Source of the DNA: Candolleomyces eurysporus
Taxonomy: Eukaryota > Basidiomycota > Agaricomycetes > Agaricales > Psathyrellaceae
Direction: 5' to 3'
NCBI GenBank assembly: GCA_027579435.1
Contig: JANBPK010000924.1
Span: 62,001-126,000 of the forward strand
Length of the DNA: 64,000 bases
Positions within the stretch are counted from its first letter, which is position 1; each line of letters begins with the position of its first letter. This document shows, piece by piece, positions 1 to 10,153 of the stretch. The position numbers were made by a program, and so were the translations under genes. Below the pieces are notes generated by a model. That model was given only the letters and a program-made list of their open reading frames with translations. It had not been told where the DNA came from and did no database searches.

Positions 1-1302
1 TGAATGTGAGTTTAGAAAATCACGCAACCTTTGTTCATCTAGCTGTCGTCTTTGTCGCAGCCGCTCAGCTTATGTCCATACAAATTAGGATCTCTTTTTT
101 GTGACTCCGTCCTCAATCTTATCCTTGTACTTCGGATTTACGCTCTGTACGGACGGAGTAGAATTGGTATGTGTTGTAAACCGATCTAAACAGTTTCACC
201 CAGCTAATCCTTTGCAGCTCTTGTTATATTCTCGTCCCTATGTTCAGGTGCGCTCTTTTCGTCCGTGTGCTTACGTATCGACCCAAGGAATGCCGCTTAT
301 GCATTTCCTCCCTTGGCATTAGTTGTAATCGCTGTGAGTACGTCGCCTTCTCAGGTTGACAGTCGTGCTGACCATGATCATAACCATCTCTATCCACCTC
401 AAGCTCATGATCTATACAGTCGTGTATATGGGAAGGGCAGTAGAAAGTAGCATTTTCAATCCTCCTATCAAGGGGTGGACGGGTTGTGCGGCGAACCTCC
501 AGACCTCGGTGGCACAAGTATCTTTGATGGCTTGGTGGGTAGTCCCCCTGCTAGTGAATTCGACCTGAATAGCTCACGAATATTCTTCACCAGGCTCTCG
601 TCTATCGCGGTCTCCTGTGAGTCTATATTTCCTTGCTGAAATGGTGCCTTGCAGCTTAACGCTCGGACACATTCCATATGAAAGTGATCTGCTTTGCAGC
701 AACAATGGCCAAACTCAAAAGTTCCATCCAACCCCTTAGGAATTTGGGTGTATCAAAGATGGCACTCGTTACCGAAGCGAGATATATTTATCCAGTTCTA
801 ACGGTCTTTTTACAGGACGGCGCTTTCTTTTTCCTTGTGTAAGTGTTCCATCTCCTCCCCCCAACTCGCATTGAACATTTAATTGCGTCCAAAAGGGTAA
901 CAGGTGCGTTCCTTGCTATCCCAGAAGTGTGTGTGGGATGAGCATCTAACTTCCGCGATGCCTTGAAATTAAACAGCAACGCTTGTGGCTGGTGCGGCAG
1001 TCACCTTGCTCCGAGGAGGGTTCTACGCAACTCCATTTCAGGCGTGCGTTCTCTCTTCATCCCCGCTTCCGTCCGAGATCTCATCTCCAATCACAGATGG
1101 AATTATACGATGTTTTCCTTTGCTGTAAGCGTTGGTTCAAGATTTAAGTTCGGTGGTCTGACTGCGCGTGAATTAGGGATCGCATATGCTGCTCAATTTG
1201 CGCCGGGCTGGCGGTAGAGGCACTCCAACTCATATTCATACTACCGTCATACCAATGGAGTTTGCAGAATGCACTACCACGGAATGTGACAGCCAGGTCT
1301 AG
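1..1302 (+). CDS. DUF6533-type membrane protein, 5' end outside the window
   Basis: I recognise this as the fungal multi-pass membrane family with a DUF6533 domain, function unknown. Readable blocks: a segment with LVLRIYALYGRSRIG near 110-175, a membrane segment with LTVVLTMIITISIHLKLMIY near 356-420, GWTGCA near 475, LTVFLQDGAFFFLV near 798-840 and WNYTMFSFA near 1101-1130. The last exon, from about 1184, reads HMLLNLRRAGGRG and stops at TAG 1300-1302. All these blocks match the complete paralog at 22637-24619 in order, with introns between them, so the first exons must lie upstream of base 1. It converges on the lectin gene, with about 100 bp between the stops. I did not fix every exon border and cannot rule out small defects. 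Confidence 0.7.
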
Positions 1303-1404
1303 GTTTGTTCCTCTCACCAGTTTTGACGTTTGTATTTGAAAACACGGAACAAGAGGCGATGTATTGTCATTCAATATTACTACCTTCCGAGAGAGCGCTT
1401 GGCG

Positions 1405-2704
1405 TTACAAATTGGCCACCAAACGAACTGTTTTTTCTACATCCCACCCTTGACTGGCGCCGAAATGGTTGCAAATGGTTTGAGGGGGCTCAAAGTTACC
1501 CTTTCCATCGTTATAAGACACGACAACCCCACTGTCTGAGATTCCAACAATATCGGCCGCACCGTCTCCAGTCAGATCTACGACGTATCTCGGATGTTTC
1601 CCTACCCTCCAACCTCCTGCTTCATATCCGAACGCCTCAAGAACGTGTTTTGGTGGCTGAAAGGTTCCGTCTCCATTACCCAATGCGACAAAAACCCCTC
1701 CGTTTGCAAATCCCACAATATCCCCGCGTCCATTCCCTGTGACATCTGCAACGTAGCGTGGGTGTGTCCCCTTCTGCCATCCGTCTCGGCCACCGAAAGC
1801 ACTGAGAACGAGTCTCGATTCTTGGAAGGTACCGTTTCCGTTGTTCAGAGCCACATGGACCCCGTCGTCCGCAAATCCTACGATATCCGCTTTGCCGTCA
1901 CCGGTAAGGTCGGCAAGGATTCGAGGGTGCTTATCAACTCTCCAACCTCCAGCGCTGTACACAAAGCCAGTGAGGACAGGTCTCGCTTTCTGGAACGTCC
2001 CGTCTCCATTGTTCAAAGCAACTTGGACAGATTTTTCTCCGAATCCGACGATATCAGGACGCCCATCTCCCGTCACATCGGCTAGGAACCGAAGGTGTCG
2101 CTCCCGTCGGTACCCACCCGCGCTGAAGCCGAACTGGGGAAGGGCGAGGTGTGGAGTTGCGAAAGTACCGTTTCCGTTGTTCAGCGAAACGAGGACACCG
2201 GCATCTCCAAACCCGATAATATCGACGTAACCCCTCTTCAAAAGATCAGCAGCGTATCGAACATGCTCATCGACTCTCCACCTTCCGGCTTCCGCACCCG
2301 CCCCAAATTCATCGCCTAACACCAGGGAAGGGGGAGAGAAATTGTTCGAGCCGTTGTTGTACGAGACGACGACACCGTGTTCTCCAAAACCTATGATGTC
2401 GGAACGACCATTCCCTGTGGTGTCGCCAACGAGACGGACGTGGTCTTCGTTACGCCAGCCACCTGCGTTATAACCGAAGCTGGCGATGGATTGCTGGACT
2501 GTTGAGCGGATGCTGTTTCGAAGAACGGAGACACCATCCATGCCGAAACCGACGATATCAGCTGTGCCGATGCGACGAGTGGGGACTGGAGTCGAAAGTT
2601 ATCCATTCGTTAGCCATTTGCTCGTATCGCGGGGATTAGATTGTATGCCCGGACAAAAACGTACCTGGGTTATCTTCACTGAAGATCAGCGCCTCGCGGT
2701 GCAT
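1405..2704 (-). CDS. PVL-type seven-bladed beta-propeller lectin (FG-GAP repeats)
   Basis: Two exons, 2665-2704 and 1405-2585, with a GT-AG intron of 79 bp, give 406 residues. The protein is a run of about 50-residue repeats of the form DxTGDGxxDIVGFG followed by GVxVxLNNGNGTF. Six are complete. An N-terminal TADIVGFG strand and a C-terminal KTVRLVANL strand would close a seventh blade. Length, repeat pattern and the AGGWR/HPR linkers match the Psathyrella velutina lectin family (about 400 residues, GlcNAc/sialic acid binding, integrin-like calcium loops). The aspartate-glycine loops seen here fit calcium binding. There is no signal peptide, as in other mushroom lectins. The start is supported by the paralog at 27843, whose first exon is also exactly 40 nt and begins with the same pattern. 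Sugar specificity is inferred from the family. Confidence 0.9.
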
Positions 2705-3386
2705 GATGTTGGATTGTCAGAAGTGTTTTCGTCGGGGTGAGGGAAAGATGACGGTAGGAGGGATGGATGGGCGGGGCTGGTTGCCTTATAGCACTGCCAG
2801 GGCACGGTACCTGCATGGCAAGGGTGACATGTGAAGGGGTAGAATGTGAGCAAGTGAATGGGAAGCCTATGAATTGATATGAAGCTTTTTTGCGGTATTG
2901 CCAAGGCTTGTGAGTCGCTAAAACGAGGTTGGTGATAGAAAGCTGAATCGCTTGTCCGAGGATAAGCGCGTCAGCTCATCTTATCTTATCTTATCTTTCA
3001 CTTCCCCGATGCCGATCGCTTAGGCCCAGAGCATCCTCTGGTCTTCACTTGTGGCGATTTAGTTTCTCACAATATCATGGCCGACACTATGGCTCGAGGC
3101 GAGCCCGCAGTAATGAGACTGGGAGTCGGCTGGCCGCATTGAGGCGCATTGGGAGCATTGCATATCGCGGAATTGAGGCAGCCAGAGCGAGGGGGTGGAT
3201 GGATGAGTGGTTAGACAAGATCGTACCGGTCTCTGAGGAGGAAGCAGAGGTGAATAGGCTACTAATGTCTTTCGATGATAGGGCCCACTTAGCGTGCCCC
3301 TTAGACCTGATATTTCTCGAGGTTTCATACATAGTATATCGACCATTGTAAAGCTGCTATCCCGCACTATTCTCGACCGATCCTAC
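2705..3386. other. Intergenic region between lectin and GNAT A
   Basis: About 680 bp without a convincing gene; the reading frames at 3049-3367 have no family features. The end (3290-3386) is homologous to the region just downstream of GNAT D (about 20460-20540), so it belongs to the inverted duplication. It holds the upstream region of the lectin gene, with a TTATAG box near 2785 on the plus strand and the GATA cluster listed separately. Confidence 0.5.
2958..2999. promoter_or_regulatory. Cluster of GATA-type sites upstream of the lectin gene
   Basis: Three tandem CTTAT pentamers (2979-2998) create overlapping AGATAAG sites on the minus strand, about 275-295 bp upstream of the lectin start, and a further GGATAAG lies at 2960. 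WGATAR is the known binding site of fungal GATA factors (nitrogen, light and iron regulators). Binding here is inference; it could also be a simple repeat. Confidence 0.35.
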
Positions 3387-4591
3387 TCATGCGACCCTAT
3401 CATAGAACCTCTCCCCCAACTCCAGTTTGTAGTGCACACAATACCAGTCTAGCCACCACATGCCCCCAGATGCACCCCAATCCGTCTTGACTCTCTTCCA
3501 GCCGAAGCTTTCGTAAAGGCCCACCGCGGAGGGCTGGTATCCCGTCGTTCGGAGTGTAACGGTCTTGATTCTGAGGCCATCTGGATGCAAGAGAGAAGCA
3601 TGAGACAGTGCCTGGGATACAAGTCGACGGCCTATACCCCGCCGCTGGAGGGAGGGGTGTACAGCCATGCGCCGCAATTCTGCAGTCGTTGGATCATCTG
3701 GGATGACCGTGTTATCTAGGACGAGTAAGCACATGGAGTTGATATCTGATCGATAAGATATCAGGCTACTTACCGATCCCAACACATCCAACGACATAAC
3801 CCGTTGGCTGACCATCGTACGGCCCGAGAAGCTCTGCAACCCAAAACCCACATGCGTCTTTGCCTGTCTCCTTTACGGCTTGTTTATTCTCAACCGGAGG
3901 GTATCGGAATTTCTCTGCTATTGTCCCGTGCCTCTCGTCTTGGGTAGTAGACAGCCCGTAGTGTCCTCCGATATTCATGAGATCGGGAGACCTCTTCGGG
4001 TTAGCATGATCCCGGAAAATCTTGCCGAGGTGATATCTATGCACAAAAAAAAAGCGCGACGCTTGCAAGCGAGAGCGCTATTCCGAGCAGCCGTCGATAG
4101 AAGAAGCTTCGGACAACATCGTCCGGAACAGGATTGATTGGAAGGTTGAGAACGGCAGCGTAACGCGGCGGAGGAGGAGGAGAAGAAGTGATAGCGACGT
4201 AGAGTCCGAGAAGGAAGAGCAAATAGAGCACGACGGAGTTCGGACGTGTAAGGCTTCCTCTGAGGGCTGCTGCACGCGCTGATAATGCTGTTGAATATCA
4301 AGGGTACAGCCACGACGGTGTGGAACGTAGAGGATCAAAATCGCTAGGTTAGCTGTGCTTAAGTGTCAGGGCAGTGCACTCACGCCCAACAGCAATTCCA
4401 ATCCAAAATAGCTCTCGAACCTGGTCTCCGTCCTCTGGCTGGAAAGGTCGAATACGGATGGCACATTTTTTCAAGTCTATCTTGTATGGGAGCTGGAATG
4501 CCTCAAGCGACTCAGGATCGCGGTCGAGAAGACTCTCGGGCTCGAGATTGAAGGTCACAATTCCAGCGGAAGAAGGTGGAGGACTCGACAT
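3387..4591 (-). CDS. GNAT A: Camello/NAT8-like membrane acetyltransferase, +1 break in a T9 run
   Basis: Exons 4384-4591, 3774-4287 and 3387-3715. The layout is that of NAT8/Camello proteins: GNAT strand 1 and helix 1 (CAIRIRPFQPEDGDQVRELFW), a hydrophobic membrane hairpin (YLLFLLGLYVAI, then LLGIALSLASVALF), then the acetyl-CoA core with GFWVAELL and the motif A block HPSLQRRGIGRRLVSQAL. The family N-acetylates amino groups of small molecules or proteins at the ER membrane; the substrate is unknown here. In exon 2 a run of nine A on the plus strand (T9 in the gene, 4045-4053) shifts the frame and gives ALFFCA then stop. With T8 the frame continues LFFVHRYHLGKIF as in GNAT D. Everything else is intact, so this is either a sequencing overcall or a very recent pseudogene. 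It is the mirror partner of GNAT D (19231-20430). A TATA-like TTATATAG lies at 4686-4693. Confidence 0.8.
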
Positions 4592-5299
4592 CTCTGCTGG
4601 GAGGTTGAAAGAGGCTGATATGAGGGAGCTTTCTGGAGGGATAGAAGAGAGATCAATCGTGCTGTAAAGGGGGTAGTGGTCGCTCTTATATAGCGCGGTA
4701 ACGCAGGGCGCTGATGTGATTCTTATCTGTGCACGAGTATCGATAAGCGCCTGGGGCTGTGAATATCCGACCGCCGACCCATACGCGAGTCCACCTGATG
4801 TCGGGAAAAGCCGCTAATTAAAGTAGGGAGAATTGTGTGAGCGAGAATCTGTCATGAGGGGGGGAGTNGCTAGTTAATGCACTCGGGAGTCGACAGACTT
4901 CAACGTTCAGACTTTGATCATAAACCGGCGGGAGAGGCCTTCTCGGCACAGCCCAACCTTTCGGCATCAACATCGAGCATACTCTACGACGGATGTCAAA
5001 TATGTATCCCCGAAAGAGAGCTTTCAAAGTCGATTGATTGTGGTATAAAACTTGGTGTCAAAGTTTGCGCTGCAGGAAGTTTGACCAGTCCCTTTGCGCA
5101 GACATGGAATAAACCACCGCCCGCCAATTCCCCAGTGACTGCTGAATGGTTTGCTCAAACTTTGAGGTTCTGAACCTCTAGCTGTCGAAAATCTCTTGGC
5201 ATGGCCTCACAGCAACCGACCTCAAGCCCCGCGAAAGCGCAAAAGTGTGATCTTACTACAGCTTGATGATGGTACTTATATGCCAAGCCCACCAACAGT
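4592..5299. other. Intergenic region between GNAT A and GNAT B
   Basis: About 700 bp without a recognisable gene. It contains the GNAT A upstream region: the TATA-like box at 4686 and the motif TCTTATCTGTGCACGAG (4721-4737), which recurs upstream of other GNAT and GTPase genes in the window. A single N occurs at 4868. The reading frame at 4877-5173 has no family features. Confidence 0.5.
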
Positions 5300-6450
5300 T
5301 CACGCGACTCGGTCGTAATACTTGTCCCCCAGCTCGAGTCGATAGTGCACAGCATACCAATCCAACCACCACCTGCCGGGTGCACCGAAATCTGTCCTCA
5401 CCCTCTTCCACCCGAAGCTCTCGTAGATTCCTACCGCTGAAGGCTGGAATCCCGTCGTTACGAGCTCGACGGCTTTAATTCTGAAATCATCAGGATGCAA
5501 AAGGGAGGCATGGGAGAGCACATGGGAAATGAGTCGACGGCCGATACCGCGGCGTTGGAGTGACGGATGGACGGCCATACGTCTCAGTTGGGCAGTCGTA
5601 GGTTCGTTTGGGATGGCTGCGTTATCTACACGGGAGGAGATAAGCGTTAATCTATGCGACGAACGGTGAGATTCTTTGATGCACTGACCCAACCCAACAC
5701 AACCAACAATATAACCAGTTGGCTTTCCATTCTCCGGTGCGAGGAGCTCTGCGACCCAAAATCCACTCGCGGACTTTATTTTTTCTCCTGAATGACGTTT
5801 GTAGTTCACCTCGGAGTCAGCTTCCTTTCCCTTTATCCCTTTTTTCTCGTCCAGGACGGTAAAGGCGCTATAATACTGCCCGATATCCATGAGGTCAGGG
5901 TTTTGCTCTGGATTCGCAAGGCCCCTGAAAGCCTTGCCGAGGTGATATCTATGGGCCACAAACAGCGCGACACTGACGATTGAGAGGGAAACTCCAAAGA
6001 GGCGGCGGCAGAAAAGATTTCTTGCAACGGCTTCCGAAATAGCAAGGTTGAGAACGGCGGCGTATTGAAGCGGACCAGGAGTCGAAGGGAAGATGGCGAG
6101 GTACAGTCCAAAGAGGAAGATAAGGTAAAGGAAAATGGAGTTCGGACGTTTGGGACTTCCTCGAAGCGCTGCTCCTAGCGATGAAAGGGCTATGGAAACA
6201 ATTGTGTGACCATGCTAGCTGTACTGTAGGATGCAGTGTACTCACGCCCAACAGTCATCACAACCCAAAACAACTCTTGGACCTGTTCCGCATCTTCTGG
6301 TTGGAAGGTTCGGATGCGGATAGCGCACTTGTCAACGTCGATCTTGTTTCGTAGTTTGAATAACTCAAAGTCTTCTGGCTTCGTATCTAGCAAACTCTTC
6401 GGTTTAGGACCAAAGCGAATCGCAAGGGAGGACGTTGAAGGATCCGCCAT
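5300..6450 (-). CDS. GNAT B: Camello/NAT8-like membrane acetyltransferase
   Basis: Exons 6246-6450, 5689-6189 and 5300-5625, with GT-AG introns of 56 and 63 bp, give 343 residues without a break. The order is the same as in its three close paralogs: CAIRIRTFQPEDAEQVQELFW near residues 45-65, a membrane segment after KRPNSI (YLIFLFGLYLAIF), a second membrane segment LFGVSLSIVSVALFVAHRY, GFWVAELLAPENGKPTGYIV, then motif A HPSLQRRGIGRRLISHVL and SAVGIYESFGWKRV near the end. It is read divergently from GTPase 1 with 560 bp between the start codons. The substrate is unknown. The mirrored counterpart is GNAT C (17042-18205). Confidence 0.88.
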
Positions 6451-7010
6451 CCCGATACCACTGACCAGAGGAGAAGGGAGGCCGAGTACGTGAANGGGGG
6501 GTATCTGTTGGGATCAAAAGAATAAGGCCAGATTAAATATCTCTCAAGCGCGCACCAAATGCAGAGTATTACCTCCGATGTCTTGTGATAACGCCCCTCG
6601 TCGTACCTTTTCCCTTAGTCATCCACCGTCGGTCTCTTCGTCCACCTCTCTCTTCGTTAGGGTACCAAGGCCCATTCCTTATAGTCAACCTCCTACCTAA
6701 ACTCTTCTTTGTATCTGTTACCTTGGTCTAGTCAATAAAGCCAGTCTCAACCGATTCCTCACACGGTGCGATTCTTATCTGCACAGAGTATTAGGGCCGT
6801 TGTGGCACGAGGTACGAACGCGTCATTCATCAATGTATCTTATCACTGTTGCGTTCACACATTCAACAGGACAACCTTCCACACCCAATTCGCAGCAAGC
6901 CTCGAGGCCTGCCAGTTCAATCGATCGTCCCACATCCTTGTTTTCTCGTTTCCCTGCCGATCGTTTGCCAACCCGCTTGTCGGCTTCGATCGGCATCCTA
7001 AGCGATAGCG
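6451..7010. promoter_or_regulatory. Divergent promoter region between GNAT B and GTPase 1
   Basis: 560 bp between two start codons pointing apart. It contains ATTCTTATCTGCACAGAGTA (6771-6790), a close relative of the elements at 4721, 8332, 18705 and 19074. Most of this stretch is repeated at 8061-8588 in front of GTPase 2 and, degenerated, at 16595-16960 in front of the GTPase pseudogene. One N is at 6495 beside a G run. Confidence 0.5.
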
Positions 7011-8034
7011 ATGACTTCAACGCAACTCGAGCCAAAGCTGAGCCAGTCCTCTGGCATTCTCATTCTGTGAGCCCTGAGCCACGACCCGCTGAATTACACA
7101 CTTAAAACTGATATCTTGAGGCTTTACCCGAAGAATCCTCGGACGAACAGGTTCTGGAAAAAGCCGTGTACGACTCTCTCACACGAAGTTCGTCAGCCAC
7201 CGCCCTGAGCAAGACTTTGCCACAGTTTATCAACGCGGCTGCTGCTGCCAGGCAAGATTTGGCACCTGAAAACGATAATCTGACTCCGGATTCGGAGGCC
7301 AACGACCCTCGTCATTATGAGCTCGAACGTCCCTCAAAGTCTAGTATTATTTTGATTGAAACCCCCGGGTTCGACAATTACGAGTCTCATGGAAACGACG
7401 TCGCTACATTAGATGCTATCATCCGTTGGCTCGAAAACAAGTGGGTACACGAGCATTCCCCTCATTGTTGTTTCCCTCAATGTCCTCATCGATTCACCGG
7501 TCCTAAAAGCTGCGAAGACGACGCTCAGCTCGGCGGAATTCTCTATCTTCAAGACATCACCGAGCACCGGGCGGCCAACCATTCGAGTCAGATCGCACTA
7601 CTGAAATGTCTCCAGAAGGTTGTTCCTCTTTCCCTGTTAACCACGAAATGGGATCGAGGAAGGGAATCAGAGTTGTCGCGCCATGAGAGNTTTTTTACTC
7701 AACTCGACGTCAGCCGGAGGAGGCTGGGAGCAGCTGTTGAACAGCGGCGCAACATCCTCTCGTTTCAAGAATACACGAGAGTCAGCCTGGAGCATTCTTG
7801 ACGGGCTTCCCATTGACAGACCGCGGTTGCCGGAGATATCGGTTTTTCGGAATGAATTGCAGAAAATCAGGGATATAATGGCGGGGCAGCAGCCCAAACC
7901 CGGACTATGGAAGGGACTTAGAAGACGTATGGCGCAAATAGTAAGTACATTGCAAAATTGGTAACAGGCGGCAATCCCTGATCCGAGCTACACACTCTCA
8001 ACAGTTTGCACGAGGACCAATTGCGACTTTCTGA
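7011..8034 (+). CDS. GTPase 1: small P-loop GTPase of an expanded agaric family
   Basis: Exons 7011-7066, 7134-7167, 7226-7440, 7510-7940 and 8005-8034 give 254 residues if the N at 7690 is dropped. Reading without the last splice would stop at 7964 instead. Splicing assembles GILILLILGRTGSGKS, a perfect Walker A (G1) at residues 22-29, spread over a 34-nt second exon. FIN follows directly. Then come IILIETPGFDN (G3, ETPG at 75-78 instead of the usual DTPG), GGILYLQDIT, and TTKWD (G4, TKWD at 147-150). This is the layout of the AIG1/IRG-like GTPases that are abundant in Agaricomycetes; their role is not established. Exon lengths and phases are the same as in GTPase 2 for exons 1 and 2, which supports the model. 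Deleting the N gives HESFLLN and restores the frame. Confidence 0.75.
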
Positions 8035-8588
8035 CTCGCAATCCCAAAAACAATGCCCAGATGAGAAGGGAGGCTGAGTACGTCAGAGTATCGATGCATA
8101 TAACCACCGGTGGGTTACGACATCACCTCCCGGCATACCTTCTCCTCCACCCATCTCATATCCATTCGCTTCATTATCCCTTCAACATCCAGCACTGTCC
8201 GCCTCTAGCACCATCAATCATTCTTCATCGTCAGCCTCCTTTTTCATACTTCAGCCCCTATTTGTATTCGTTACCCTAGTCCCGTTCTGGTCAATAAAAT
8301 GAGTCTCAACCGACTGCTGACACCGCGCAATACTTATCTGCACACGAGTAGGGCCGTTGAAGGCACGAGGTACAAATACGTCATTCATCAATACAAAACA
8401 GTGTTGCGCTCACGCATCGAGGGTGGACAAGGCCTGGATCGCGGCAAGCCTCGAGTGAAAAACGTGGAACTATGTCTCCGCGACAGACCTGTTGATCAAT
8501 CCCAACTCCTTTGTTGCTTGTCTCCCCCGACAATCGTTTTGCATCCGCTCCTCGGCTTCGATCCCATTCCCGTGTCTAAGCGATTACG

Positions 8589-9612
8589 ATGACCTCAACA
8601 AAGCGAGAATCAAAGCTGAGCAAATCCTCTGGCATTCTCATCTTGTGAGCTTTGAGGTACAACTCGTCGAATTGTGTGCTTATGGCTGATACGTTGAGAC
8701 TTTGCCTGAAGACTCCTCGGAAAGACGGGTGCTGGAAAAAGCCATGTAAGACTTTCTCACACCAAGTTTTTCAGCCACCAAGCCGAACTTCCCTTGAAAC
8801 TTTGCCCTAGTTCATCAACACCGCTGCAGGGAGTAAAATAGCACCTGAAAGTGACAGTTTGGTCACTACGGACATGTACCCTCGCCACTATGTGCTCAAC
8901 CGCTCTTCGCGTTCCGGCTCTCCAAGACGTAGCTCCCGGAACTTGATTCTGGTCGACACACCCGGACTCGACAACTTCCAGTCTTACGGGAGCGAGCGTG
9001 ATACTTTAGAGACTATCATCAATTGGCTCAAAGATGTGTGAGTATTATAATGCTTTCTTGTTGATGCTTCGGTATGTACCCGTTGATTCGCCATTCGTAT
9101 GCGTTCAAAGATGTGATGAAGACGCTCAATTCGGCGGGATCCTCTATCTCCAAGACATCACTGAAGACCGAGCGGCCGATCACAACAACCGGCCGTCGCT
9201 TTTGAATTTGCTCAAGAATCCCGATCTTTATTCCAAGCTGTTTCTCGTGACGACCAAATGGGACCGACGGTTTCCTGAATCGAACTTCGAGCGGCATGAG
9301 GATCTTTTAACATCAAACTTCTGGAAGAGACTACTAGATCGCGGTGCAAAATCCCGTCGTTTTGAAAATACATGGGAGTCGGCCTGGGACATACTTGACG
9401 AGCTTATGAGCCCCCAATTCTTGAATATCTCTGTAATTCAAAGTGATCTACAAGATATACGCAACAAGATGGCTCCGGCAGAGAAGACTCCGATTAAGAA
9501 ACGAGGACGATGGCGGAGGTTTCGGAATTTTCTATCGCATCTGGTAGGTCAATGATTGGAATCGGCGATTAGAAACCACTGACGGAGATTATTACTTGAA
9601 TAGTTTTCGTGA
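8589..9612 (+). CDS. GTPase 2: small P-loop GTPase, tandem copy
   Basis: Exons 8589-8644, 8712-8745, 8811-9037, 9111-9543 and 9604-9612 give 252 residues with no break. If the last intron is not removed, the stop is at 9555 and the protein has 253 residues. Motifs: G1 LLGKTGAGKS at residues 22-29, FINTAAGSKIAPESDSL after it, G3 LVDTPGLDNF (DTPG at 79-82), then GGILYLQDIT, G4 VTTKWD (TKWD at 154-157), and a basic C-terminus. Exons 1 and 2 are 56 and 34 nt, and intron 1 is 67 bp, exactly as in GTPase 1. With the full G1, G3 and G4 this copy looks competent to bind GTP. An unspliced reading shows stops, which would wrongly suggest a pseudogene. Confidence 0.78.
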
Positions 9613-10153
9613 TAACCATGCGTAACTTGAGAACTTTGACCGTAACTTATTTCTGCTAGTCAGACTGTTTATATCGCATGTCCGTCTTCTTCCACACACG
9701 CAGAGAGTACTGTACATCGAGGAGGTCAACGACATTCGTTAAGCCCAGCAATATTATACATGTGGTTACTACATCGTCGAATCCAGTTTGACAAGTGATG
9801 CGTTCAAGATAATCGAAAGAAAGGAACACATGGAAATCGAGAGAAACCACCGAGGTCCCATGACTACAAAGGCATAGAACCATTGATAGAGTAATTATTA
9901 TAAGGTACTCTGAACAAAGAACCGTGGAACAACCAAGAATACAAAAAAGATACCCAATGCCATGCCAAACACACGTCATTACTCCGAAGACCACAAACGG
10001 TTTGAACGCCCCAGAGTTCGCTTCCGCTGACATACTCTCCTTCTCTCCTCCGAACCTTTCTCCGGTCCCCGTTGTCGTCTTTACCCTAACAGCTGACTCG
10101 CACGCACACTGTCTCTCCTGTACCCTTTACCCATTCATGCACTCGCGCCACTT
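9613..10153. other. Intergenic region after GTPase 2
   Basis: About 540 bp. A hydrophobic minus-strand reading frame (9656-10033) has no family features and lies where the 3' end of the next gene would be. I do not call it a gene. Confidence 0.4.

Larger units (their letters stand above)
6470..9612 (+). repeat. Tandem duplication of the GTPase unit (about 1.6 kb each)
   Basis: The first unit runs from about 6470 to 8060 and the second from about 8061 to 9612. Both begin with nearly the same words (GAGAAGGGAGGCCGAGTACG at 6470, GAGAAGGGAGGCTGAGTACG at 8063). They share the pyrimidine-rich leader, the GTCAATAAA...GAGTCTCAACCGA block (6733 and 8291), the TTATCTGCAC element and the GTPase gene. 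Divergence is high, so the duplication is old. Confidence 0.65.

Noticed and set aside
3049..3367. Overlapping 80-100 codon frames on both strands
   Set aside because: Part of the region is shared 3' flank of GNAT A and D; no conserved protein between the two copies.
8345..8460. Frame with GPLKARGTNTSFINT upstream of GTPase 2, resembling a degenerate GTP-binding loop
   Set aside because: The true Walker A is reached by splicing at 8712-8745 and joins FIN directly; the upstream stretch is non-coding leader shared by all copies.
8589..9555. GTPase 2 as a pseudogene because of in-frame stops around 8700-8850
   Set aside because: All stops lie in introns once the 56-nt and 34-nt exons are recognised.
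9656..10033. Hydrophobic 125-codon minus-strand frame
   Set aside because: No family features, no paralog, and it lies in the 3' flank of the neighbouring gene.
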